The notes beneath the pieces were generated by a model. The model saw only the letters and a program-made list of their open reading frames with translations. It made no database searches and was not told the origin of the DNA. Made by a program: the position numbers and the translations under genes. This document shows positions 8,368 through 17,508 of a DNA stretch of 64,000 nucleotides, piece after piece (position 1 is the first letter of the stretch; each line of letters opens with the position of its first letter). Origin of the DNA: Devosia soli (GTDB lineage: Bacteria > Pseudomonadota > Alphaproteobacteria > Rhizobiales > Devosiaceae); assembly GCF_000970455.1 (NCBI RefSeq), contig NZ_LAJG01000005.1, positions 434,001 to 498,000 on the forward strand, given 5' to 3'.

Positions 8368-9404
8368 GCAGCGCTCCGGAAGACCTGGATGTCGTTGCGA
8401 TAGGCGGCGACGGCGCGGGGCATGAGATTGACACCCTGACCGGGCTGGAACTGGCTGGGCTGATTGACCATGGCTTTTAGGCGCTTGCCATCGGGCAGGT
8501 CGAAATCGACAAGGCCATGGGTGCCGTAATCAGTGACGCGATGGACTTTGCCAGCGCCGGGCTCGGCCGGGACGATATCGAGCGCTTCGGGGCGAACGGC
8601 GAGGGTGGCCGGACCGTCGCCGATAGCGAGGGGATGGGAGAAACCGGCGCGGGTGAACTGGCCGTTGCTGACCGTGCCTTCGATCAGGTTCATCGTGCCG
8701 ATGAAGCCGGCGACGAATGGCGTCTGCGGATTGCGATAGACGACATCGGGGCGATCGATCTGCTCGGTGCGCCCATCGCGCATGACGACGATGCGATCGG
8801 CCATGGAAAGGGCTTCGTCCTGGCCGTGGGTGACAAAGAGCGTCGTGATGCCGACGCGCTGCTGGATGTCGCGGACTTCTTCGCGCAGCCGTTCGCGCAG
8901 GTGCTGGTCGAGACTGGCGAAAGGTTCGTCGAGAAGCAGGATTTTGGGTTCGAGCACGAGCGAGCGGGCGAGGGCAACGCGCTGCTGCTGGCCGCCTGAA
9001 AGCTGGGTGACGCGGCGCGAGCCATAGCCGCCGAGACCGACGAGTTCGAGCACGGCTTCGACGCGACGCTTGATCTCGTCTGCCGGCAGGCGACGGAGCT
9101 TTAGGCCGAAGGCGAGGTTTTTGGCGACATCCATATGGGTCCAAAGCGCGTGGCTCTGGAATACCATGCCGGTCGGGCGCTTTTCCGGCGGGGTGCGGGT
9201 GATATCTTCGCCGTCGATGGCGATGAGGCCTGAAGTCGGGGTTTCGAAGCCGCCGACCATGCGGAGGAGCGTCGACTTGCCAGAGCCCGATGGGCCAAGG
9301 AGGCAGACGAGTTCGCCGTCAGCGACTTCGAGGGAGAAGGAGTCGACAGCCTTGGTGCCGCCGGGGAAAAGCTTTGTGACGTCTTTTATGGTGAGGACGG
9401 ACAT
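8364..9404 (-). CDS. ABC transporter ATP-binding protein (UgpC/PotA/FbpC-like)
   Basis: A 346-residue importer ATPase. Walker A GPSGSGKST, Q-loop FQSHALWTH, signature LSGGQQQR, Walker B LLLDEP, and a switch His in FVTHGQDEA are all present. A C-terminal TOBE-type regulatory domain (about residues 235-346) is typical of the CUT1/MOI classes. A GGGAGT site precedes ATG 9404. It serves the two permeases encoded upstream, from which it is separated by about 300 bp of repeats, and its stop overlaps the phosphodiesterase gene. Confidence 0.92.
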   Translation of the reverse strand: MSVLTIKDVTKLFPGGTKAVDSFSLEVADGELVCLLGPSGSGKSTLLRMVGGFETPTSGLIAIDGEDITRTPPEKRPTGMVFQSHALWTHMDVAKNLAFGLKLRRLPADEIKRRVEAVLELVGLGGYGSRRVTQLSGGQQQRVALARSLVLEPKILLLDEPFASLDQHLRERLREEVRDIQQRVGITTLFVTHGQDEALSMADRIVVMRDGRTEQIDRPDVVYRNPQTPFVAGFIGTMNLIEGTVSNGQFTRAGFSHPLAIGDGPATLAVRPEALDIVPAEPGAGKVHRVTDYGTHGLVDFDLPDGKRLKAMVNQPSQFQPGQGVNLMPRAVAAYRNDIQVFRSAA

Positions 9405-9500
9405 TTTTTATTACTCCCGGTCCAGTTGGATCGGTTGGGAATTTACGGAGATCGCCGTTGCTGGGCCTGGTCCGGCAATCCACGGCAGGCGCGGCGGCAT

Positions 9501-9533
9501 GGACCACCGGGACAAGCCCGGTGGTGACGATAG
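9501..9533. repeat. Extragenic palindrome, GGTGAC-type REP
   Basis: CCACCGGG-ACAA-CCCGGTGG followed by TGACGATAG. It lies in the 308-bp gap (9405-9712) between permease and ATPase genes of one operon. That gap otherwise holds two copies of the other repeat family. Confidence 0.65.
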
Positions 9534-9583
9534 AGACGATGGGGAGGTGGCGCAGGAGTGAGCGGCCGGTGCTGGCCGCAAGG

Positions 9584-9617
9584 CCCCCCACCTAGCCTCC
9601 CCCTGGGAGGGGGACGG
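9584..9617. repeat. Extragenic palindrome, CCTCCCCC-type (copy 1 of an inverted pair)
   Basis: CCCCCCACCTAGCCTCCCCC followed by TGGGAGGGGGACGG. It is the same unit as at 1651 and is inverted relative to the copy at 9659. The pair could fold into a large stem inside the polycistronic mRNA. Confidence 0.6.
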
Positions 9618-9658
9618 ACGCATCGGGGATGCCGAACCGTTAATCGGCCACTGATAGA

Positions 9659-9692
9659 CCCCTCCGCCTATCAGGGGGAGGTTGGGTGGGGG
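9659..9692. repeat. Extragenic palindrome, CCTCCCCC-type (copy 2, inverted)
   Basis: CCCCTCCGCCTATCAGGGGG followed by AGGTTGGGTGGGGGT. Its reverse complement matches the copy at 9584. It lies just after the end of the second permease gene. Confidence 0.6.
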
Positions 9693-9712
9693 TGCTGCAA
9701 GGTCGAAAACCA

Positions 9713-10540
9713 TCAAGCCCCGAACCCCTTGGCAAACGAGCCGGAATTGACCACTCGGCGGGCGAACAGCAGGGCAATGAAGCTTGGGACCCAGAGGAGG
9801 ACCGAGAGCACGGCGCCGTATTGGATGACGGGCTGGTTGTTGATGAAGGAGATCATCAGGACCGGCAGGGTGCGGACTTGCGGGGCGCCGATGAGCCAGG
9901 CGCCTTCGGTTTCGTAGAAAGTGCCGACAAAGCTCAGGAGAATGGCAGCGGCGATGGTCGGGCCGGCCTGAGGCAGGGTGATCGACCAGAAGACACGCAA
10001 AGGCGAGGCGCCGACGTCTCGTGCGGCTTCCTCCATGCGCCGATCAACCGATTGGAAAGCGGCGACGGGGATCCAGATCATGAACAGCAGCGTGCCGACC
10101 AGCTGGATGAGGACGACGCCCCAGAACGTGCCGATGAGATTGAGCTGCAGGAAGATACCTGCGATCGCGACCAGAAGGCCGAACTTTGGAAAGGCGTGCC
10201 CGGCAAGGAATGAAAAGAACAATATATCGCGGCCGGGGAAGTCGAGGCGGGCAAAGGCGTAGGCCGCCGGAAGGCAGATGACGGCGGAAAGCACCGTCAC
10301 CGTGGTGGCGAGCGTCAGGCTCATGGTGATCGAGGACCAGACATCGGCGCGGGCGAGGGTCTGGTACCAGAATTTCAGGCCAAATTCCTGCGGGATGACC
10401 GAGGGAAAGCGCCAGACATTGGTGAAGGCCCAGGTGCCGACGACGAGAAGCGGGGCGACGATGACGAGGGTCAGGACGACGGCAAAGAAGATGCCGGTCC
10501 AATCGATCGGCTCTCTGATTTTTACGGCTGTAGTGCTCAT
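9713..10540 (-). CDS. ABC transporter permease (second subunit)
   Basis: A 275-residue inner-membrane permease with about six transmembrane segments. The cytoplasmic EAA loop reads EEAARDVGASPLRVFWSITLPQAGP. It belongs to the MalG/PotC/FbpB-like superfamily. An upstream extension to 10576 is open, but ATG 10540 lies one base after the stop of the preceding permease, giving a coupled arrangement. It forms the importer channel with its neighbour. Confidence 0.9.
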   Translation of the reverse strand: MSTTAVKIREPIDWTGIFFAVVLTLVIVAPLLVVGTWAFTNVWRFPSVIPQEFGLKFWYQTLARADVWSSITMSLTLATTVTVLSAVICLPAAYAFARLDFPGRDILFFSFLAGHAFPKFGLLVAIAGIFLQLNLIGTFWGVVLIQLVGTLLFMIWIPVAAFQSVDRRMEEAARDVGASPLRVFWSITLPQAGPTIAAAILLSFVGTFYETEGAWLIGAPQVRTLPVLMISFINNQPVIQYGAVLSVLLWVPSFIALLFARRVVNSGSFAKGFGA

Positions 10541-10541
10541 G

Positions 10542-11420
10542 TCAGGGCGTCCTGTTCTTGGCGACGGAGCGCACATAAAAGAGCCCGAAGACGATGCAGA
10601 AGCCGAAGGTGATCACCGCCTGGGTGATGGCATTGGTCGGATCGAAGAGATCGCGGAACGTGCGCTGCATGAAGGGGCCCATCATTTCCGGAGCGGCAGG
10701 ACCAAGCACATAGGGTAAGGTAAAAGCCGAGAAGATGCCGAGGACGGCAAAGGAAATGGCGACGAGGATGGAATTGGAAATGCGCGGCAGGATGATGTGC
10801 CAGAGGAGGGCGAAGCGCCCGGCGCCGACATCGCGCGCGGCTTCGATCGCCTGGTTCGACACGTTGCCGAGGCCTGAAAGAAGTATGAGGACGGTCAGCG
10901 GGATATTGTCCCACACGAGGCCGATCACCGGCCCCCACGGGGTGAGGTAGGGCGACTTGATCTTGGGGAGGCCTACGGAATTGAGCAGAAGATCGACGGT
11001 GCCATTCGGACCGAGCACGCGGATGAAAGCAAAGCTCAGGATGATCGAGGGCACGAACATCGGGAAGATGGCGAGGCCCTGGACATAGGCGGCGATCTTG
11101 GAATTGGAGAAGCGCAGGTAAAGTGCGATGGGCAGGCAAATCACGAGGAGCAGCACGGCGCAGACGCCGGTGGTCCAGAGCGTGATCGCGAGGTTCGCCC
11201 GGCTATAGGGATCGCTGACGAAGAACTCGTAGCTCGAGACCGAAAGGGTGCGCCCGCCATCGGGGGCCGGCAGCCAGAGGGTCTGGATCACCGCCGAAAT
11301 GATCGGCCAGATGATGAGCCAGAGAACGAGAAGAACGGGCACGGCCACGAGCAAGAGGCCGATCGGCCTCTTGCGTTGCGTGGGTGCGGGCGCCAGAGCG
11401 CCCGCTTCTATCGATGTCAC
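10542..11420 (-). CDS. ABC transporter permease (first subunit)
   Basis: A 292-residue permease with a cytosolic N-terminus, about six membrane segments and the EAA loop EAARDVGAGRFALLWHIILPRI. The start is GTG, overlapping the TGA of the binding-protein gene by 4 bases. Family: MalF/PotB-like subunits of periplasmic-binding-protein-dependent importers. Confidence 0.9.
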   Translation of the reverse strand: MTSIEAGALAPAPTQRKRPIGLLLVAVPVLLVLWLIIWPIISAVIQTLWLPAPDGGRTLSVSSYEFFVSDPYSRANLAITLWTTGVCAVLLLVICLPIALYLRFSNSKIAAYVQGLAIFPMFVPSIILSFAFIRVLGPNGTVDLLLNSVGLPKIKSPYLTPWGPVIGLVWDNIPLTVLILLSGLGNVSNQAIEAARDVGAGRFALLWHIILPRISNSILVAISFAVLGIFSAFTLPYVLGPAAPEMMGPFMQRTFRDLFDPTNAITQAVITFGFCIVFGLFYVRSVAKNRTP

Positions 11421-12568
11421 GAGGCAGGGTCCACGTTTGGTGCAACGGCGCGGTACCAGCCATCATTGATGGCGGTTTCCCACTTGCCGCCCGGGAAGGT
11501 CGGGATTGATTCCGGGATGATGTCGGCAAAGCGTTCGCGAAGGTCAGCTGCCACATAGTCCCAGGAAACGCCGGGGAAGCCGCCGAGTTCGGTGAGAATG
11601 GCGGACTGGATTTCCTCGGTGAGAAGGAAGTCGGCGAGCTTGAGAGCGGCGTCCTTGTTGGCGCCGTTCGAAAGCACGGCGATATAGGTGAAGCCGCCGG
11701 GCAGGCCGAGATCCTGAAGCTGGACGAGGCCTGTGGTTTCCGGAAGCACGCCCTGCTGGATGGCCGAGAGCGCCTGATCGGACCAGGCCGGGATCATGGT
11801 GACGGCGGACTGGCCGAGCAGCTGCAGCGACTGTGTATTGCCCGAAGTATAGGCGCCGCTTTCAAAAAGCGACGGGGCGAGATCGTTGAGCATGGCCCAG
11901 GCTGGGGTCAGGGCTTCTTCGGCAAATTCAGGGGTGAAGTTGTCGACGGTGAATTTCTTGGGGTCGTTGCCATTGGCTTCGAAAATGGCGCGGCGGACGA
12001 AATTGCCACCCGAACCGCCCTTGTTGGGACGATTGTAGATGAACTGGCCCGGATTGGCCTTGATCCAGGCGACGAGATCGGCCCAGGTCTTGGGCACATT
12101 GGCCGGATCGAGCTTGGTCGTGTCATAGGCAAGGAGCACCTGCGAACCGCGGTAGGGCAAGCGGGTCGGGATGTCGTTGGCGAGCGGGTTGATCTTGGAG
12201 TAGTTGGAAAGGCCTGCGGCCGAGAAATCGACGAAAAGGCCCTTGTCGATGGCGCCGGCGTTGACGCGGGTGTCGTAGCCTTCGAAGACGTCAGCCTGCG
12301 GGTCGGCGCCGCTCGCGAGGGCGGCAAGGGCGCGGTCGCCGATGGCGGCAACGCCGGGGCCATCGCCACCGTCAACAAGGTTGAGTGTGATGCCGGAATT
12401 GGCGGCTTCGAATTTTGGCTTCACCACATTGGTCCAGAAGTCGATGACGTTCTGGTCCGAGGTGAAATAGACGTCGATCACGCCTTCGGCGGCGAAGGTC
12501 ATGCGCGGCATCAGGGTGACGCCAGCCGAAATGGCGGCGGCTGAAATGAGGAAATTGCGGCGTTTCAT
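11417..12568 (-). CDS. ABC transporter extracellular solute-binding protein, Tat-type signal
   Basis: A 383-residue type II periplasmic binding protein (SBP_bac_6/YnjB/AfuA-like). The N-terminus MKRRNFLISAAAISAG has a twin-arginine motif and ends near MTFAAEG, so export of a folded protein by the Tat route is likely. A GGGAGAA site precedes ATG 12568. It is the first gene of the transport operon that also carries a phosphodiesterase and a phosphatase. The ligand cannot be read from the sequence. A glycerophosphodiester or sugar/polyol phosphate is the inference from context. Confidence 0.88.
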   Translation of the reverse strand: MKRRNFLISAAAISAGVTLMPRMTFAAEGVIDVYFTSDQNVIDFWTNVVKPKFEAANSGITLNLVDGGDGPGVAAIGDRALAALASGADPQADVFEGYDTRVNAGAIDKGLFVDFSAAGLSNYSKINPLANDIPTRLPYRGSQVLLAYDTTKLDPANVPKTWADLVAWIKANPGQFIYNRPNKGGSGGNFVRRAIFEANGNDPKKFTVDNFTPEFAEEALTPAWAMLNDLAPSLFESGAYTSGNTQSLQLLGQSAVTMIPAWSDQALSAIQQGVLPETTGLVQLQDLGLPGGFTYIAVLSNGANKDAALKLADFLLTEEIQSAILTELGGFPGVSWDYVAADLRERFADIIPESIPTFPGGKWETAINDGWYRAVAPNVDPAS

Positions 12569-12787
12569 CTTATTCTCCCATGGGGGCGGCCTGGGGCTAC
12601 CCTAGCTGTGCTGATGACGGAGTCCATGCACCGGCTGACGCCGACAGGCAGATGCGCACCAGCCCGCATCCGCAAACTTTTGGGAACTCCCCTCCTCGTT
12701 GCGGCAGAACGCGGAGGACAATCCCAATCTTTTGTCGGGTATTGCCGTCAGCGCGACCGCACGGACAAGACAACACCGAATGCCGCT

Positions 12788-12801
12788 TGCACACAAGTGC
12801 A
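12788..12801. promoter_or_regulatory. Candidate operator, TGCAC-N4-GTGCA
   Basis: A perfect 5-bp inverted repeat TGCAC-ACAA-GTGCA in the 350-bp gene-free region (12569-12918) between the LacI-type regulator and the transport operon. A related repeat lies at 12876. Binding by the adjacent LacI protein is inferred. Confidence 0.4.
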
Positions 12802-12875
12802 TAAGCGACATTTTCGACGACGCTAGTTATGAGGCTTCGATAACGCTTTGATGACAGAGAAGGCATTGCGCACGT

Positions 12876-12891
12876 GTGCAGCGCTTTGCAC
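12876..12891. promoter_or_regulatory. Candidate LacI-family operator, GTGCA-GCGCTT-TGCAC
   Basis: An inverted repeat with perfect GTGCA/TGCAC arms around GCGCTT, close to the AAGCGCTT-type core common among LacI operators. An overlapping near-palindrome TGCGCACGTGTGCA lies immediately to its left (about 12866-12880). It is located just downstream of the lacI-type gene and upstream of the binding-protein gene. Confidence 0.45.
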
Positions 12892-12918
12892 TCAGGGCTT
12901 CTACTTGCGCGACGCTCT

Positions 12919-13932
12919 CTAGCCGGCTGATGGCCTTACGCTTTTGCGCCAGACGGGCACCGGCTCGAAAATACGGCGCTCGGCGCCAGCCATGCCCGGA
13001 TCAAGAACCAGGGCGACGACGTGATCGGCCATTTCATCGAGCGGCTGGGAGAAGGTCGTCAGGCGATAGGATTGCCAAGCTGCTTCCTCGATATCGTCAA
13101 AACCGACGATGCAGAGGTCTTCGGGGACATGGAGATCGAACTCGAATCGCGCGGTATCCATGAAGCCCATGGCGAGAAGATCGGTGACGCAAAAGACGCC
13201 ATCGGGGGCGCGGGAGCGGCCGAAGATGCGCCGGGCAGCTTCACTGCCGGAGGCGTAGCTCGTGGGTCCTGCGGCGATAACGGAAACTTCGACGCCTGCC
13301 TTCGCGGCGACTTCGAGAAAAACGCGCTCGCGTTCGAGTAGGCTTGCGGTGCCGGCCGTCGAGGTGACGAGGCCGAGGCGCTTGCAGCCGGCGCGATGGA
13401 GCAGGAAGAATGCTTCGCGCCCGGCCATGGCGTTATCGACGCCGAGATTATGGCTGCCAGAAAGACGATCGTCGCGATTGATCAGGACGACCTGCTGGCC
13501 ATTGGCAAGGCAGGTTTCGATGAGCGAGGCCGGCGGGGTGCCGGACAGGACGACGGTGGCATCGGCGCGATAATTCAGCGTCTGGCGCAGGGCGGCAGCG
13601 ACACTTTCGGTCTGCGACTCGGTGTTGATCACCATGATGATCTTATCGGCCGCCTGCAGCTTGCGGCTCAGGATATCGACCATGCGGGCGCGGATCGGCG
13701 TCGTCATATCGGCGACGACGAGGCAGACGATGTTGCTGCGCTCGCGCAGGCCACGGGCAAGATGGTTGACGTGATAGCCGAGGGCGGTTGCGGCTTCGAG
13801 CACCTTGCGGCGCGTGGGTTCGGAGACGCTGGCGCCATCGGTGAAAGTGCGTGACACGGCCGAGCGCGACACCCCTGCCCTTTCGGCCACCATCTGTGCG
13901 CTGACAAAGGATTTCGGTTTTGCCGCGTCCAT
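12919..13932 (-). CDS. LacI-family transcriptional regulator
   Basis: A 337-residue regulator. The N-terminal helix-turn-helix reads VSAQMVAERAGVSRSAVSRTF, followed by the hinge-helix region (GYHVNHLARGLRERSN). A periplasmic-binding-protein-like effector domain ends with the typical GFDDIEEAAWQSYRLTTFSQP. A strong GGAGGA site precedes ATG 13932. It lies on the same strand, 350 bp upstream of the binding-protein gene, and probably controls that transport operon in response to the imported substrate or a product. Confidence 0.9.
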   Translation of the reverse strand: MDAAKPKSFVSAQMVAERAGVSRSAVSRTFTDGASVSEPTRRKVLEAATALGYHVNHLARGLRERSNIVCLVVADMTTPIRARMVDILSRKLQAADKIIMVINTESQTESVAAALRQTLNYRADATVVLSGTPPASLIETCLANGQQVVLINRDDRLSGSHNLGVDNAMAGREAFFLLHRAGCKRLGLVTSTAGTASLLERERVFLEVAAKAGVEVSVIAAGPTSYASGSEAARRIFGRSRAPDGVFCVTDLLAMGFMDTARFEFDLHVPEDLCIVGFDDIEEAAWQSYRLTTFSQPLDEMADHVVALVLDPGMAGAERRIFEPVPVWRKSVRPSAG

Positions 13933-14018
13933 GCTGGTCCTCCCCGGAAGGGGGATATTGACGGCGGCGGGGCTTGCGTCAAGCGTCAGAGGCGTGTCTG
14001 AAGAGGGTAAGCCGGTGA

Positions 14019-15167
<1,149 letters not shown>

Positions 15168-15168
15168 T

Positions 15169-15465
15169 CTATTCGAAAGAGCGGCCGAGATGACCTGTCT
15201 CGGCCGCAGCTGCGACCGTTTCGCGACCGACGACCACCGGCAGACCATGGCGCTCGGCCATCACGCGGCGGCCGAAGCGGGTGAGCTTGAGGCCGCGGGG
15301 CGTGATCTCAGCGACATTGTGGAAGCACAGCGCCCGCTGGATGATCCACTCGACATCCTTTTGCGGTCCGGCCGTCATGGCCAGCATCACCAGTTGTTCG
15401 GGCATTTTAAACTGGTTCCAGGCGATCTGCCCTGCCCTCTTCGAGAATAGCACTTCAGCCTCCAA
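15169..15465 (-). CDS. Small hypothetical protein
   Basis: An open frame of up to 98 residues, convergent with frmA and one base from its stop. It contains a plausible folded segment (HNVAEITPRGLKLTRFGRRVMAERHG) resembling a winged-helix end, but I do not recognise a family. The longest form starts with TTG; ATG 15405 would give 79 residues. No strong ribosome site is visible. Its 3' end overlaps a perfect 10-bp inverted repeat that could be the frmA terminator, so the gene may be spurious. Confidence 0.4.
   Translation of the reverse strand: MEAEVLFSKRAGQIAWNQFKMPEQLVMLAMTAGPQKDVEWIIQRALCFHNVAEITPRGLKLTRFGRRVMAERHGLPVVVGRETVAAAAETGHLGRSFE
15181..15207 (+). terminator. Hairpin after frmA
   Basis: A perfect 10-bp stem GCGGCCGAGA / TCTCGGCCGC with a 7-base loop, 14 bases after the frmA stop. 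No T run follows, so it could be a 3'-end-protecting hairpin rather than a classical intrinsic terminator. Confidence 0.4.
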
Positions 15466-15644
15466 GCCTGAATTTCGGAGGTCTTAACGCAGGCGTCTCG
15501 ACGTGGTTGCGAGTGACGCCGATCACGAAATCGGTGAAGGCTTAGGCGTCGAGACCGGCGGCCGGGACGATGCATGGCATCGATCGAGATTGATTTGGCA
15601 ACTAGACTAGCCGCCTGCCGTTCCACCGCAAACTTGAGGTGGAC

Positions 15645-16784
15645 ATGCGCAAAGAACATCGGAACGACGGAAAGAAGCGTGGCCGCAACGCGGACGGCCC
15701 GCAGGATATTCCGCCCGCAGGCTGGAAGGATATCGTCTGGCGCGCCTATCGCGAGATCGGCGATGATCGCGTGACGATGATAGCGGCGGCGGTGACCTAT
15801 TATCTGCTACTGTCGCTATTCCCGATGCTGACGGCATTCATCTCGATCTACGGTCTTTTCGTCGACGCGCAGACCGTGTCGGATCATCTCAACCTTCTGT
15901 CATCCATCGTCCCGCAAGGGGGGATGGATATCGTCAACGAGCAACTTACCAAGTTGTCCGAAACCGGGACGAGCACACTTGGGGTCGCTCTCGTGATCTC
16001 GACGGGCCTGGCGATCTGGAGCGCCAGCTCGGGCGTCAAGACAATGTTCGAGGCCATGAACATTGCCTATGACGAACGCGAAGACCGCAATTTCTTTGCT
16101 CTCAACGCGATCGCACTAGCCTTCACCTTCGGGTCGATCATCGGTGCGATCGTTCTGCTGGGCGCAGCCCTGCTGGTGCCGGCCGCACTCAATCTCATGG
16201 GGCTGGGGACTGGCCTTGAATGGCTCCTGCGGATCGGCTCCTACGCTCTCCTGACGGCGGTGCTGTTGCTTGGGCTCGCGCTGCTCTATCGGTTTGGTCC
16301 AAGCCGCCAGCAGGCGAAATGGCGCTGGATTTCGCCTGGCGCTCTGCTTGCCACGGTGATTATCCTCATCCTGTCGCTGCTCTTTTCCTGGTACGCGGCA
16401 AATTTTGGGAACTACGACAAGACCTATGGATCGCTTGGCGGCTTGATCGCGCTTTTGACCTGGATCTGGATCAGCGTCACCGCCGTCATCGTCGGCGCCG
16501 AACTCAATTCCGAAGCCGAACGGCAAACCCGGCGCGACTCGACGACGGGAGAAGATGCGCCACTGGGCTTCCGCGACGCGGTGGTAGCAGACACGGTGGG
16601 ACAATCGATCGATGACAAGGACGAAGACGATCCATTCGCCGGAAAAAGTGCTGAGTGGATCGAAGGTTACCGGGCTGCAAGCGTCGCCGCGCGACCGGCC
16701 AAGCGGCCTAATCTTGGCTTCGTCGCCGCGGCCATTCCTCTCTCCCTCGCGCTTGCCGCAGCGCGTTCGCGCCGCCGCTCCTGA
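15645..16784 (+). CDS. YihY/BrkB-family inner-membrane protein
   Basis: A 379-residue membrane protein. A hydrophilic 25-residue N-terminus precedes the family signature (DDRVTMIAAAVTYYLLLSLFP), followed by about six transmembrane segments including YGSLGGLIALLTWIWISVTAVIVGAELN. The cytosolic C-terminal tail is acidic and low in complexity and ends in an Arg-rich stretch. ATG 15645 has GAGGTG 5-6 bases upstream; GTG 15639 is an alternative. The molecular function of the family is not established; older names such as ribonuclease BN are erroneous. Confidence 0.9.
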   Translation: MRKEHRNDGKKRGRNADGPQDIPPAGWKDIVWRAYREIGDDRVTMIAAAVTYYLLLSLFPMLTAFISIYGLFVDAQTVSDHLNLLSSIVPQGGMDIVNEQLTKLSETGTSTLGVALVISTGLAIWSASSGVKTMFEAMNIAYDEREDRNFFALNAIALAFTFGSIIGAIVLLGAALLVPAALNLMGLGTGLEWLLRIGSYALLTAVLLLGLALLYRFGPSRQQAKWRWISPGALLATVIILILSLLFSWYAANFGNYDKTYGSLGGLIALLTWIWISVTAVIVGAELNSEAERQTRRDSTTGEDAPLGFRDAVVADTVGQSIDDKDEDDPFAGKSAEWIEGYRAASVAARPAKRPNLGFVAAAIPLSLALAAARSRRRS

Positions 16785-16863
16785 AACACTGGATCTCCCC
16801 GGAACATAGCGCCGGCCATGCCGTTGGCCGCATGCCGACACAACCAACCCAACGGAGTACCGC

Positions 16864-17328
16864 ATGACCGACCTGACCGATTTGGAACGCGAACACATGC
16901 GGCAGGCTGTCGATCGTGCGCTGCAGGCAAGGAAAGAATCGGGGAAGGCTGGGATTGCAGCGGCCATTCTGCTTGATGGACAAGAGATCGGCCGGGGCGA
17001 AAATGAGGTGCGGCTGCAATCGGACCCAACAAAGCATGCCGAAATGGTGGCGCTGACAGAAGCTGCGCAAAAGCTCGGCACGACGGATCTATCGTCCTGC
17101 GTAATGATCTCGACGCTGCAGCCTTGCGAAATGTGCCTTTCGGCCATGCGCTTTGCCGGCATCAAGCGGGTGATTTTTGGCGCAACGCAAGCCAAGGTCG
17201 ACGGAAAGTACTTTGTGTTTCCACGGCTCACTCTTGAGGATTTCCAATCCTCTGGTGAAGCATTCGACGCAATTGGCGGCGTCTTCGAAGAAGAGCTTTT
17301 GCCGCTTTATGAGGATGGAGACGAGTAG
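16864..17328 (+). CDS. Nucleoside/nucleobase deaminase (CMP/dCMP deaminase fold)
   Basis: A 154-residue zinc deaminase. Zinc and catalytic residues are H58 and E60 (HAEM) and C88/C91 (PCEMC), typical of the guanine deaminase/TadA-like group. It should deaminate a purine or pyrimidine base or nucleoside in the cytosol. It is shorter and more divergent than TadA and lacks an obvious tRNA-binding C-terminus, so a free-base substrate is more likely. A CGGAG site precedes ATG 16864. Confidence 0.85.
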   Translation: MTDLTDLEREHMRQAVDRALQARKESGKAGIAAAILLDGQEIGRGENEVRLQSDPTKHAEMVALTEAAQKLGTTDLSSCVMISTLQPCEMCLSAMRFAGIKRVIFGATQAKVDGKYFVFPRLTLEDFQSSGEAFDAIGGVFEEELLPLYEDGDE

Positions 17329-17340
17329 GGTTGGTTTGCC

Positions 17341-17502
17341 TCAAGTCGGCTGCTTGATGGTGCCTCGTTGACCGCGGCAGGCGTCCGAGCAATAGCGAAC
17401 CTCATGCCAATCCTTCGCCCACTTCTTTCGCCAGGTGAATGGCCGCCCGCAGACGGCGCAAAGCTTGGTGGGCAAGTCCTTCTTGGCGACGCGCTTGGGC
17501 AT
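17341..17502 (-). CDS. DUF2256 small zinc-ribbon-like protein
   Basis: A 53-residue protein beginning [20 protein letters not shown]. Its four cysteines are in two pairs ([14 protein letters not shown] and RYCSDACRG), the pattern of the DUF2256 family. A metal-binding knuckle is likely; function unknown. It starts 6 bases after the stop of the DUF427 gene, so the two are co-transcribed. Length and composition match known family members. Confidence 0.85.
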   Translation of the reverse strand: MPKRVAKKDLPTKLCAVCGRPFTWRKKWAKDWHEVRYCSDACRGQRGTIKQPT

Positions 17503-17508
17503 CTTCGC

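Noticed and set aside
12580-12866. Several 60-90 residue frames in the gap upstream of the binding-protein gene
   Set aside because: Overlapping frames on both strands with no ribosome sites or conserved features. The region is better explained as regulatory.
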